Assembly (NCBI GenBank): GCA_034766995.1
Contig: CM068316.1
Location: forward strand, 25,325,106-25,389,105
From: Acanthacorydalis orientalis
Lineage: Eukaryota; Arthropoda; Insecta; Megaloptera; Corydalidae
Direction: 5' to 3'
DNA: 64,000 nt
Positions 43,436-64,000 of this stretch are shown piece by piece. Made by a program: the position numbers and the translations under genes. Each line of letters opens with the position of its first letter. Position 1 is the first letter of the stretch. A model generated the notes under the pieces. The model saw only the letters and a program-made list of their open reading frames with translations, was not told the DNA's origin and ran no database searches.

Positions 43436-44729
43436 ACACATGGATCAATAAGTCCTGAGACTAACCCAGAGATGGTGCTCGTAGTAAACCAGTAACCAGG
43501 TCTTTCTAGAGTACTAACCTTTACTTAAAACGTGTTAAAATTTTAAGTCGATCGGACCAGAAACAGCTGAGTTATCGAGGTTGGAGTAAAGTCGTTTTGT
43601 AGTTTGTTTAAAAAATGGAAAAAACCGAGTTTCGTGTTCTGATAAAACATTGTTTTTTAATGGGTAAAAACACCGTGCAAGCGAAACAATGGATTGAAAA
43701 ATGTTACCCGGACTCTTGTCCATCAAAAGCAACGATTTGTCGGTGGTTTGCCGAGTTTAAACGTGGTCGTACCGACACAAACGACGCGGAACGCTCGGGT
43801 AGACCTGTGGAAGCCGTTACACCGGAAAATGTGAGTGAAGTGACAAAAATTATAATGAAAGATCGTAAAGTGAAGGTCCGTGAGATTGCTGAGATGACAC
43901 AGATATCATATGGAAGTGTATTTACTATCCTTCATGAAAAATTGAGCATGAAAAAGGTTTTTTCCAAGTGGGTGCCGCGATTGCTTTCGATGGAACAAAA
44001 ACAGCAACGAGTCGATGATTCAGAAAGCTGTTTATCGCTATTTACTCGCAACAAAAAAGATTTCTTGCGTCGTTACGTGACCATGGACGAAACATGGATA
44101 CATCACTACACTCCAGAGTCGAAGCGGCAGTCATCTGAGTGGCGCACAGATGGCGAAAGCCGTCCGAAGCGTCCGAAAACGCAGCAGTCAGCTGGCAAAG
44201 TCATGGCGTCAGGTTTTTGGGATACGCATGGCGTGATTTTCATTGACTATCTCGAAAAAGGTAAATCGATCAACAGTGATTATTATATTGACTTGCTGGT
44301 GCGTTTGAAGGAGGAAATCGCAAAAAAACGACCGCACATGCAGAGAAAAAAAATCCTTTTTCACCAAGACAATGCACCCTGCCACAAGTCGATGAAAACA
44401 ATGGCAAAATTGAACGAATTGGGCTTTGATCTGCTTCCCCACCCCCCATACTCGCCAGATTTAGCCCCCAGTGACTACTGGCGGCTCTTTGCTGATCTTA
44501 AAAAAATGCTCCAGGGAAAAAGATTTGGCTCAAATGAGGAGGTCATCGCTGAAACTGAAGCTTATTTTGAAGCGAAAGATAATTTTTTTATAAACATGGT
44601 ATTGAAAAATTGGAAAAGCGTTGGAACGATTGTATCACCCTAAAAGGTGATTATGTTGATGAATAAAAAAAAATTTTGCAAAAAAAATGTTGTTTTCATT
44701 GTTAGTCTCGGGACTTATTGATCCATGTG

Positions 44730-44730
<1 letters not shown>
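43436..44730 (+). mobile_element. mariner element, full length, nearly intact
   Basis: TA flanks (43434-43435 and 44731-44732). The inverted ends ACACATGGATCAATAAGTCC continue to (C/T)GAGACTAAC. 1295 bp. Inserted in the decayed PIF/Harbinger element. The right flank is a (TA)n tract (44731-44780). Confidence 0.9.
43615..44643 (+). CDS. mariner transposase, frameshifted near the C-terminus
   Basis: 342 residues from MEKTEFRVLIKHCFLMGK, close to the usual length of about 345. The N-terminal half has the paired HTH region (ATICRWFAEFKRGRTDTNDA and VREIAEMTQISYGSVFTIL) and WVPRLLSMEQKQQR. The catalytic triad lies in VTMDETWIHH, FHQDNAPCHKS and SPDLAPSDYW, with 34 residues between the second and third Asp (DD34D). 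After residue 325 the frame is off: one T missing from the run near 44583 turns the expected YKHGIEKLEKRWNDCITLKG into an unrelated tail. It probably encodes an inactive or weakened enzyme. Confidence 0.85.
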   Translation: MEKTEFRVLIKHCFLMGKNTVQAKQWIEKCYPDSCPSKATICRWFAEFKRGRTDTNDAERSGRPVEAVTPENVSEVTKIIMKDRKVKVREIAEMTQISYGSVFTILHEKLSMKKVFSKWVPRLLSMEQKQQRVDDSESCLSLFTRNKKDFLRRYVTMDETWIHHYTPESKRQSSEWRTDGESRPKRPKTQQSAGKVMASGFWDTHGVIFIDYLEKGKSINSDYYIDLLVRLKEEIAKKRPHMQRKKILFHQDNAPCHKSMKTMAKLNELGFDLLPHPPYSPDLAPSDYWRLFADLKKMLQGKRFGSNEEVIAETEAYFEAKDNFFINMVLKNWKSVGTIVSP

Positions 44731-44782
<52 letters not shown>

Positions 44783-44864
44783 CATGTTCTCTGCCAATAG
44801 TAAAACGATATACAAAATGAGTTGCAAATCGAACAACTAACGCCATCCGGTGTGTCAGCATTAC

Positions 44865-45607
44865 TTAAGGGGACCCGGTGGTCTAGAATTTTCGAAAAAT
44901 CGATTTTTTTTTTCGAAAGTATAGTATCTTAAAAATATACTGTTAAAATTTGATGACGAAATTCAGAGTATTTCAGGATCTACAGCCCATTAGAAGGTCA
45001 GGTAGGTAGAAGAATAAGTGGAGCCGGCTCTATTGTTCGCTAGTTGCTTGAAACTTTAAACGCGTTTATCTCGAAACTACTTTTTTTCATCTTGCGGGGG
45101 CTAGAAAAAAAAAACTACTTGACCGATTTGTCTGAAATTTTAATATGTTATTTTGAATAGTTCTAGCTCTCGCTGGAAGTAAAATTAATAGTTTCTGTAA
45201 AATATTAATATTTTTTTTATTAACAAAACATTCAAAAATACTGGTCGTTTTCAAACTTGTACTTTTGACTACGCGCCATTTTGTCAATTTTTTTTTTTTT
45301 TATTCTACCGTCCTACGATAGCTATACTTATACTAATTAAAAATTCGTCAATTGTTTTATTTCAGATCAGAGGGAGAGATAAATCATCATTCACCACGCA
45401 ATTCCATTTTTTTAGAGAGGGAGACTTCAGCATCATTTTTCTAATTTAAAAAAATTTTTTTTTTGTCTTTATTTTCATTTTTGTGTAGTTTATTAGTAAT
45501 AAAATAAGTGTAAAAAAATTTGAAAGCATTATTCATTACCCTCATATAGAAAAAAATGTTTTAAAATAGCTTAAATTTTAGGCCGCTAGACCACCGGGTC
45601 CCCTTAA
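44865..45607. mobile_element. TTAA-flanked MITE, copy 3
   Basis: 743 bp, TTAA at both ends and terminal GGGGACCCGGTGGTCTAG inverted repeats. Has an extra stretch of about 30 bp (near 45016-45043) absent from copy 2. Confidence 0.85.
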
Positions 45608-45737
45608 AAACCATGCTCAAGGTTTCCTATGTTACTTCGACCGGCCTGGTGTGGACTGAATGATGTTCCGGTCAACCTGCGCAGGTCCGTCTGTACAGAT
45701 CTGCCTGTCAGGTCTACTGCGACGTGTATGGTCAGCT

Positions 45738-46044
45738 GCGCCACACATTCGGTATTCGCCGAATCCCGAGCAAAAGTTTGCCGCATGGCGAGTAGTATGA
45801 ATGGTTCTGTGCAAAACGAGTGTTTGGTATTCGTCGTTGCTCGCCTTTCCCATTTGGCGAGCGTATTTCATCCCGAATCGAAGGGAACGAATATTTGTGT
45901 ATTGTGAACGAATCGATGCTCGATGAAATACGCATTTGTGTACACGTGTCCTTGCGTCTGCTCGCTACTCGCCAAACATTTACCGATTCAATACTTAGCG
46001 AAATGCAAATATTCGGCATTCAGCAAATACCAAATGTATGGCGC
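45738..46044. mobile_element. 307-bp inverted-repeat MITE
   Basis: GCGCCACACATTCGGTATTC at the left and the reverse complement of the right end, GCGCCATACATTTGGTATTT, are paired, extending through GC[C/T]GAAT[C/G]CCGA. The interior is CG-rich relative to the window, with repeated CTCGC/GCGAG words. Abuts the PIF/Harbinger right end. Confidence 0.5.
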
Positions 46045-46158
46045 CGCCTTTACAAAAGGTACTCTCCTGAAAACAAAGGAACAAATGCCGTTTACTGTTC
46101 TCTTTTTCAAAGTTACTATTAGTATGATTCAATTAATTTGCGCTATTTTTTAATACTG

Positions 46159-46450
46159 TACACGAGTGGTGTTAAACACGTGGCCCGTAAGGCTCTATAA
46201 TGCGGCCCGCAAGGCTTTACAATGCGGCCCGCGAACCAAGGCTTGAAGTTAATTTTATTAAAATAATAATAAAAAGTAACATCTAAATGGAATTGATTGA
46301 AATTCAGTGTAACACGTTGCTAAAAGAAAAGTATAATGAAGTTGGTATTCCAGATTTTTATTTACACTTGCCAGAACATGATATTGAAATGCGTATGTTT
46401 GCAGCAAGAATCCTGGCAACGTTTGGTAGTACAGAAACAAAGAGGAGGCT
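46159..46450 (+). pseudogene. hAT transposase C-terminal remnant (GTF2IRD2/Charlie8-like)
   Basis: A terminal-looking GTGGTGTTAAACACGTGGCC is followed by three GCGGCCCGC-type repeats. Then comes coding sequence from 46287: MELIEIQCNTLLKEKYNEVG, IPDFYLHLPEHDIEM and FAARILATFGST. This matches the dimerisation end of hAT transposases of the GTF2IRD2/Charlie8 type. The Cys-Glu-Gln-x-Phe motif expected next is missing. Confidence 0.55.
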
Positions 46451-46481
46451 GGATTTCAGTCATCACACTGATTGCTTTTAC

Positions 46482-46672
46482 CTTTCTGTACATCTTTTAA
46501 ATTCGTTTTTGAGATAGCCCGACTGGTAGGCCGCATCCATATTTTTCGCCTTCGTCGGGACAAGGTTACTCTTTTTCACTTTGTTGCTGATGGCCTCCGA
46601 AGGTGCTTGAGCGATTACCACGGAAGCTAGTAGTGTAAGCTGCGTGGTCAAATTACTCTTCTGCATCGACAT
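46482..46672 (-). CDS. first exon of a small secreted protein, unknown family
   Basis: ATG at 46672 (a second in-frame ATG two codons on). The N-terminus has a hydrophobic core (QLTLLASVVIAQAPSEA), a likely signal peptide cleaved after about residue 27, followed by a basic segment (NKVKKSNLVPTKAKN) and YQSGYLKNEFKRC. The exon ends in phase 2 at ACAGAAAG|GTAAAAG. Codon use is much richer in G and C than the surroundings, as in a conserved exon. The next exon was not found: a hAT remnant and the PIF/Harbinger element follow, so the gene may be interrupted or have a long intron. Confidence 0.5.
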
Positions 46673-46700
46673 TCTATGCGACGGTCTAAGGATAATCGTC

Positions 46701-46737
46701 ACTGATATATTGGTTTTTGTTACATTACTAGTATATA
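46701..46737 (-). promoter_or_regulatory. TATA box and TCAGT initiator
   Basis: TATATA at 46737-46732 and the arthropod initiator TCAGT at 46705-46701. The A of the initiator is 34 bp from the first T of TATATA, a standard spacing. The ATG follows 31 bp further on. Confidence 0.5.
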
Positions 46738-46929
46738 ACCCCATCAAAATTGACGGGAAAGTAGAAATAAACATAGAAAAAAACTGTTTATTGGTTTTTA
46801 CAACATAATATATTTAAAAATAAAAAATACCTATGAACGAAACTTAATAAACTTGAAACCTATAAGCAGACAAAACAAAATTTTCTTGTCACTTTGTCCC
46901 CAGGACAAAGTGACGAATAATGTGGGTTT

Positions 46930-46930
<1 letters not shown>

Positions 46931-46984
<54 letters not shown>
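46931..46984. repeat. (TA)n microsatellite
   Basis: Pure TA tract. Confidence 0.95.
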
Positions 46985-46986
<2 letters not shown>

Positions 46987-47138
46987 TAAATATATGAAAT
47001 AATAGTGAATATTCAATTGTATTAAATATTATAAATCATATAAGTACGACATAAAATCTAAAATTATCGTTCAAAAATGTTAGTTATTTGTCCTGAAGAT
47101 ATTTATTAACAAATTTTAAAATTATTTTTAGAAAACTG

Positions 47139-48303
47139 TTAGATTGGTAAAAATAATTGCGGTTTTTATCGTTTTAAGTTTAGCGACGATTTTTCTAGTT
47201 ATCATCATTACTTTTTGTTGTATTTGTGTGATAGATTATTGTAAACAATGAAATTAGCACTACCGATTTCAGCTTATGTTTCATCTTTTCATTCTTTAAT
47301 ATTGTTAGGTAAATTTGTTTTTGACGAAAAATCAATTTGTGGACGTACAGCTTAATACTGATTCCAAAAAATTCGTAATGGAAACGAAAGCCTTGATGAT
47401 GATGAAGGTCGTAGACGTCCTTCAGCTACAGATAACAATGATTTGAGTACCGTTATTGAAGCAGACCCACGTAAAACAACTCGAAAGGTGGCAAAAAAAG
47501 TCATAGTTGATCATTCAACAGATGTTCGACATTTGGGCCTAATTAGAAAAACAAAAAAGCTAGATAAATGGGTGCCGTATGAACCAAACGAACATGAAGC
47601 AATTCGTCGACACGAAGTCTACACTCCCTTTCTTGATCACATTGTCACATGTGATAAAAATTGGATTCCCTGTAACAATCAGAAACGATTATCACGATGG
47701 CTAGACCGAGGAGAAGCACGAAAACAATTTCCTAAACCTAAACTTCATGACAAAAAGATTATGGTTACTATTTGGTGGTCGGCAAGGGGCCCCATTCACT
47801 ACAACTTCTTAAATCCTGGTGAAACAATAACAATAGAAAAATATTGTCAGGAAATTGAAAAAATGCATGAAAAAGTTGCATCGTTTACGGCCAGCATTAG
47901 TCAATCGAAGAGAACCAATTCTCCTTCATGACAACGCCCGAACACACATCTCGCAAATGACTTTAAAAAAAATTAACTGAACTGAGTTATGGAACCTTAC
48001 CTCTCACCCATCTTATTCACCGAACTTGTCATCGACAGATTATCTGTTTTTAAAAAAATAAGTAATTTGCTGCGAGAGAACGTTTTCAAAGATCAAACAT
48101 CAGCTCAAAGAGCTTTCGACGAATTCGTTAATTCCAGGTCTCCAAAATTCTATCATGTAGAAATAAACAAACTTGTTTCCCGTTGGGAGAAATGTGTGCA
48201 GGCCATTGGTCTTTATTTTGACTTATAAATATAATTTTTAACTGATAAATGCGTCTTTTTACCCGTACGTAAAAACCGCAATTATTTTTCCACCATGATA
48301 ATA
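47139..48303 (+). mobile_element. mariner of the cecropia/Hsmar1 type, degenerate
   Basis: The left end TTAGATTGGTAAAAATAATT and the reverse-complemented right end (GGTGGAAAAATAATTGCGGT) resemble the Hsmar1/cecropia termini. The transposase from 47393 reads DDDEGRRRPSATDNND, IEADPRKTTRKVAKK, DKWVPYEPNEHEAI, CDKNWIPCNNQKRLSRWLDR and IWWSARGPIHYNFLNPGETI, as in SETMAR-type transposases. First Asp motif TCDKNW. The second motif is frameshifted (LLHDNARTH-like near 47930). The third motif is damaged (SPNLSSTDYL-like). Pseudogene. Confidence 0.75.
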
Positions 48304-48538
48304 TTATAAAAAGTGTTATGATCGTGGGTGTAGGTACGTATTTTTTATTTTTATTAGAAACACTATTGAAAAAACAAAAAACTAACATTTATTTAGGAAA
48401 AATATTTCATATTAAATTGTCAGTCATAATAAATTATCAGTTTTCTAAATTATCAGTAATTTTCAAATAAATCTTTTGCAATACTATTTTTTAATAATTT
48501 TTATTTAATTTGTAAGTTAAATTACCAAAAATATCAAA

Positions 48539-59453
<10,915 letters not shown>

Positions 59454-59462
59454 GTATGTATA

Positions 59463-60741
59463 TTTAAGGGTCGGCTGAAAAGTCCGTAGCCTAACAAAGA
59501 AAACAACGTTTTAGAAAAAAAATTCTTTTTTTATTTTTCAATATAATCTCCAGAAAGGCTGATACATTTTTCATATCGGTGTTCTAATTTTTAATAAGCC
59601 ATCTCTATAAAATGATTCGTCCTGCTCCTCAAAATAGCTGTTTACTGCATCAATAACCTCCTCGTTGCTGTTAAATCGTCGTCCTCCAAGGTATTTTTTG
59701 AGGTTATGGAAAAGGTAGTAGTCGCTGGGTGCTAGATCTGGCGAAAAAGGTGGTTGTGCAAGCGACTGGAACTTTAATTCGAGTATTTTTGACGTTGCAA
59801 TGAGTGACGAATGTGCTGGAGCATTGTCGTGGTGAAACAAGATTTTTTTTCGCTGAATGTGGCCGTTTTTTCTTTATTTCAACGCTGCAATAAATCTGCG
59901 TAGTACTCACCAGTGATACTTTTACCCTTTTCCAGTTAATCAATATAAATGATACCTTTTGCATCCCAGAAAACACTCGCCATAACCTTGTAGCTGACAA
60001 AATTGTCTTTGCTTTTTTCGGAGCTCGTTCACCCGGCCCAATCCACTGTTTAGATTGTAATTTGCTTTCAGGAGTGTTGTGGTGAACCCGAGTATCATCC
60101 ATAGTCATGAAACGTCTGAAAAATTCATTGGGATTTTTCTTAAAGAGCGCCAAATTCTCACTTGAAATCGTTTTTCGACGCAACTGTTGGTCGGGTGACA
60201 GCAAGCGCGGCACCCATCTCGCACAGACCTTGTGAAAGCCCAAAACATTATTCAAAACATTACCGACACATTCTCTCGATATGTTAACAGTCTCTGCTAT
60301 CTCGTGCGACTTCAATCTGCGGTCTTCCAGCACGATTTTATGGATTTTTTCCACCATTTCCGTAGTTGTCACTTCCACGGAGCGTCCTGAGCGGGGCCCA
60401 TCTTTCGTGCTCGTCCGTCCCAGTTTAAATTCTTTAACCCACTTTGTAACCGTTGAATATTGTTGGGCAGAGTCTCCTAGTGTACCACGTACTTCTTCAC
60501 AAATTTCCTTCGGCGTAAAACCTTTCAAGTATTTAATCACCGCACGTTTTTCCTCATCCTCCATTTTTTCAAGTTTTCCGAAATCGTCTTAATTGAAATG
60601 CTGTCAATCAAACACTAACCAAGCGACTCACCTGAAACTTTGGGCATAAGCCAGTTAAGGTTAGTACTATATAATGCTAGAGCGAAATTGCACTGGTGGC
60701 GCCATCTCTGTGTCAGGCTACGGACTTTTCAGCGACCCTCG
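59463..60741 (-). mobile_element. mariner element, degenerate transposase
   Basis: The ends AGGGTCGGCTGAAAAGTCCG / AGGGTCGCTGAAAAGTCCGT are inverted repeats; TA at 60742-60743. The minus-strand transposase starts at 60564 (MEDEEKRAVIKYLKGFTPKE) with FKLGRTSTKDGPRSGR and VCARWVPRLLSPDQQLRRK. The first Asp motif is MTMDDTRVHH (Arg for the usual Trp). Frameshift near 59990; HHDNAPAHSS and SPDLAPSDYYLF lie in another frame. Inserted about 10 bp downstream of the exon 4 donor of the plus-strand Cys-rich gene. Confidence 0.85.
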
Positions 60742-60812
60742 TACATCATGGTCTTACATACAGGTATGGAAACGACGGTATTGAAAACGGTACCGATTGT
60801 TGGTCGAACTTT

Positions 60813-62833
60813 TTAACACTAGATTTAAAGGTATCGACTGTATACCTATTTTTACTGAATTCCGTCTTTTTGACGGGTAAATTAAAATGCAATTTAGCGT
60901 TTAGTACACTTTTAGAATCACCTTCTATTTTGACATTTTTATGTTTAGAACTGAGCAATAATACCTTTTTGTTTGGCTTGGATTTGTAAACTGTGAGAAC
61001 GTACGCATCTCATTTATAAATTTTTGTGGAAAATCGAATCATATCATCCTTCTTAGCCTTTGCAATTTTTGAAAATTATCTTCTGTTTGCACGTATAGTC
61101 ACCACAAGAGTTGTTTTTTTGCAAGCAACTTTTTTGCAAGGGAAATGCTTGTGAAAAAATTGTCAGTAGTAATGTTTCTTCCACGGCCTAAATATGGTTC
61201 AGCAACCTTGAGCGCGACGAATTCGCTCAAAGGTATATTTGATGGTCGTATTTCATCTTTCCCTAAATATGGGAAACCATTTATAAGATATTTGCTTGTA
61301 ATGTGCGATGCCAACCAAAAATTTATGCCGAATTTATCGGGCTTATTTAGTATGTACTATGTAAATCGGCATCTAGCTTTGGTTGGGAACAATTGTTCAT
61401 CGATTGTGATGTTCACGGCAGGCTTATAACAAGCCTGGCTATTTTGGATAAATCTGTCCCATATTACAGAAATCAACACAAATTTGTCCGTTTTCAACCT
61501 CTGACTTCATTCATGCTTTTTGTCGAAACGTATGAATCGAAGAATTTCTCTGAACCTATTTCTGGACATTGTTTGTGAAAAGAAGCTAGGTCCCCATTTA
61601 CTACACCATAAATATGAAGTCTTCACGTTCTTTGCTTCATACGCCTCTCGGGCATACAAAATCGCTAGAAACGCTCGTAATTGTGACTTTGTAACCATCC
61701 AATCTTTTTCCAAAACTTTACGCGCCTCCATTTTAGTACATATTTTGATTTACTCAATCGTACCTTCATCAATTATCGGTTCAAATGCGCTGCTTACATT
61801 GCCAAGCATAATATTTTTTTGCGTGCGCAGTTGGTCCTGGCACATCTTTGAATATACTATAAACTGGTTATCTACCACAACCTCTACCTTCTTCTAATTT
61901 TTTCCATAAAGTTCCATCAAGAGAACGTTCGATCGAATTGTCTTCATTACTACAGGTATCAGCAGCTTATATGCCACTTTCGCTCTCAGGATCTGAAATA
62001 AAACGCATCCTTTTTCTTTTGCGACATATGTTACAAACACTTTCATCATCACTGTCGTCAGAATCTTCGGTTTTGTTCTTCACGTTGCTAATTTCTTTCT
62101 CGCTTTCGCATAGTTTGATAAAACTTGGATCAGAATCAGATCCAGATAGGTCTTCATCTACACTGGTTAGTTTTTTTATCAATTCAATATCTTTTCGAGA
62201 CTTGTCCATAATACCTAGCCAAGTAGGCAGAACATAAATGTAAAAAAGTATTTCTTTATGGATAGATTTTCAAAGTACCTTGAAAAATTCAAATCTTTGT
62301 TTAGTAAATAAATTCACTTCCTTTTCTGCAAAATTCGCTTTTGAAATAATCATTCGGTTTGCTCTTATTGAATTATAAATAACAAGTTCAGCCTCACTAA
62401 ATTTCCAAATATCACATCCTTTCTCTGCAAACTGCACAGTTGAAATGATCATTCGTGATATGATAAGGTTTGCTCTCCTTGTAAACAAATAGTTCAAAGC
62501 TGTACTCGCTGCTAAACAGCCGTTATTTGTTTTGTTTTTGTTTTTCCTTACTCATTCTCATTTCATTTTCGTTATTCCGTAACAATAGAAACGATTGATT
62601 GTAAATTAAGTAACCCGTCAATTTGACGGATTTTCGTAAAAATAGGCATACAACATATAGAAATAAGAAAGTATAGGTCTTTCGGATAAAATGAGTGGAG
62701 ATATATATTCACTACATTACATAATTAAAAAACAAATTTTTATAACTAAAAAATAATATTTACATGTTCGGAATTTTTAAGCATGAAATCAGAAACCCGT
62801 CAAATTGATGGGTTCCGTAAATCTAGGGTTTAA
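60813..62833 (-). mobile_element. piggyBac-like transposon, degenerate
   Basis: TTAA at both ends (60813-60816, 62830-62833). The ends CACTAGATTTA and ACCCTAGATTTA follow TTAA, and subterminal CCGTC...GACGG hairpins are present. The minus-strand transposase is in pieces. An acidic N-terminus starts at 62209 (MDKSRKDIELIKKLTSVDED, Ser-Asp-rich). The DDE_Tnp_1_7 region is at 61731-61507 (LRAFLAILYAREAYEAKNVK, WGPSFFSQTMSRNRFREIL). A later core is at 61314-61099 (EFVALKVAEPYLGRGRNI, TTDNFFTSISLAKKLLAKK) and a C-terminal piece at 60958. Frameshifts separate them. Confidence 0.8.
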
Positions 62834-62974
62834 TAACGATCTCCGTCAACACGCGACGACCCTTAAAGGGGTACACTCTCACCCTTATCATTCACAGTAT
62901 AACGCGAATTTAAAATATGTATTGATAAAGACAAAATTGTCAAATGTGTGCAAGTACGTGACATTTATCATCTT

Positions 62975-63688
62975 TTAAGGGGACCCGGTGGTCTGGCGGC
63001 CTAAAATTTAAGCTATTTTAAAATTTTTTTTTCTATATGAGGGTAATGAATAATGCTTTCAAATTTTCTTACACTTATTTTATTACTAATAAACTACACA
63101 AAAATGAAAATAAAGACAAACAAAAAATTTTTTTAAATTAGAAAAATGATGCTGAAGTCTCCCTCTCTAAAAAAATGGAATTGCGTGGTGAATGATGATT
63201 TATCTCTCCCTCTGATCTGAAATAAAACAATTGACGAATTTTTAATTAGTATAAGTATAGCTATCGCAGGAAGTAGAATAAAAAAAAAAAAATTTGACAA
63301 AATGGCGCGTAGTCAAAAGTACAAGTTTGAAAACGACCAGTATTTTTGAATGTTTTGTTAATAAAAAAATATAAATATTTTACGGAAACTATTAGTTTTA
63401 CTTCCAGCGAGAGCTAAAACTATTCAGAATAACATATTAAAATTTCAGACAAATCGGTCAAGTAGTTTTTTTTTCTGGCCCCCGCAAGACGAAAAAAAGT
63501 AGTTTCGAGATAAACGCGTTTAAAGTTTTGCCGGCTCCACTTATTCTTCTACCTGACCTTCTAATGGGCTGTAGATCCTGAAATACTCTGAATTTCGTCA
63601 TCAAATTTTAACAGTATATTTTTAAGATACTATACTTTCGAAAAAAAAATCGATTTTTCGAAATTTCTAGACCACCGGGTCCCCTTAA
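62975..63688. mobile_element. TTAA-flanked MITE, copy 4 (reverse orientation)
   Basis: 714 bp with TTAA at both ends and the GGGGACCCGGTGGTCTAG family termini. Inverted relative to copies 1-3. Inserted in the outer inverted-repeat element; copy A at 881-1266 lacks it at the matching place. Confidence 0.85.
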
Positions 63689-63946
63689 TACTCAACTTCC
63701 ATGAAAATTCGGTCAGTAGAAAAGGCTATTATTAGAATTATGCTATTATTACAAGAGCGGTGACAAGTAAGGTATGGTTAGATAGAAGTGTATCCCTCAA
63801 TGAGCGGCGTCGCATAGTGGCGGAAATCGTTATTAAAGCTCGTCTAACAAGCGGTACCGTTTGCTCTATAGAAATTGGTATTCGTTGCCCAACCTATATG
63901 TAAGACCGAGATTTATTCCTCTCTCAATCCCATCCTCTTTCTTTCT

Positions 63947-63954
63947 TTCTCTCT

Positions 63955-64000
<46 letters not shown>
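63947..64000. repeat. (CT)n-(TA)n tract
   Basis: CT/CTTT-rich run from about 63915 leading into a TA tract that runs off the window. Confidence 0.9.

Larger units (their letters stand above)
40610..45735. mobile_element. second PIF/Harbinger element, decayed, with nested insertions
   Basis: The left end GGACATACACGTTCCGGTAG and the reverse-complemented right end GACCATACACGTCGCAGTAG continue as an imperfect inverted repeat of about 70 bp with repeated CTGTACAG/CTGCGCAG blocks. Inside are a MADF fragment, a DDE_Tnp_4 remnant, a P-element-like exon, a nearly intact mariner and a TTAA-MITE. 41380-42140 and 42370-43430 hold no further gene I can name, though short exon-like stretches occur at 42830-43110 (minus). 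Confidence 0.6.
60750..63907. mobile_element. inverted-repeat element, copy B, with two nested insertions
   Basis: The left end GGTCTTACATACAGGTATGG and the reverse-complemented right end GGTCTTACATATAGGTTGGG pair as terminal repeats. The body matches copy A (881-1266): CGACGG, TTGGTCGAACTTTTTAA, CATTTATCATCTTTTAA, CAACTTCCATGAAAATTCGG, GTAAGGTATGGTTAGATAG. Two TTAA sites in this sequence hold a piggyBac-like element and a TTAA-MITE. No coding capacity of its own. Confidence 0.65.

Noticed and set aside
45629..46153. Several 76-100 codon frames
   Set aside because: They lie in the PIF/Harbinger terminus and the adjacent inverted-repeat MITE.

Overview
The window is AT-rich animal DNA crowded with DNA transposons. 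It carries many mariner (DD34D) copies, PIF/Harbinger, piggyBac-like, Tc1, hAT-like and Helitron-like elements, and RTE 3' fragments. About forty (TA)n microsatellite tracts run through it. Host exons are short, with GT/AG introns, and one promoter pairs a TATA box with the arthropod initiator TCAGT. An insect is the best fit; a hymenopteran such as an ant or bee is plausible from the mariner load but is not proven by the sequence.

Host genes. (1) A seven-exon plus-strand gene at 11081-13070 encodes a 429-residue protein with one BRCT domain of microcephalin (MCPH1) type. (2) A minus-strand gene spans 40344 to 20855. It makes a Cys-Pro-Gly-rich protein and has three candidate first exons of exactly 86 nt each, which could splice to a shared set of downstream exons. 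(3) A plus-strand gene at 48539-59453 is its apparent paralogue: same exon order, same intron phases (2,0,0,1), and a shared KSRELRAGRL...EMHNGLQD exon. The two genes stand head to head about 8 kb apart, and their introns are swollen with transposons. The CGP-type composition recalls sperm-tail (Mst/ODF-like) proteins, but that role is inference. (4) A short secreted-protein first exon with a TATA-Inr promoter lies between them at 46482-46737 on the minus strand.

Layout. 1-10 kb holds TTAA-MITEs, mariner, hAT MITEs and a PIF/Harbinger element whose transposase (+) and MADF/BESS (-) genes appear to have interleaved exons. 11-13 kb is the MCPH1-like gene. 13-20 kb is mostly AT-rich, with a mariner remnant split by a hAT-like insert and an unassigned higher-GC block. 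20-40 kb is the minus-strand Cys-rich gene, with mariner, Tc1, RTE and Helitron-like elements in its introns. 40.6-45.7 kb is a second, decayed PIF/Harbinger element containing a nearly intact mariner and a TTAA-MITE. 48.5-59.5 kb is the plus-strand Cys-rich gene with five mariners, an RTE fragment and a hAT MITE in its introns. 60.7-63.9 kb is a nested stack: an outer inverted-repeat element containing a piggyBac-like copy and a TTAA-MITE. A related copy without these inserts is present at 881-1266.

Nearly every transposase is visibly broken (frameshift, deletion or lost catalytic residue). Splice boundaries and protein homologies were read by eye from the sequence and were not confirmed by searches or transcripts.
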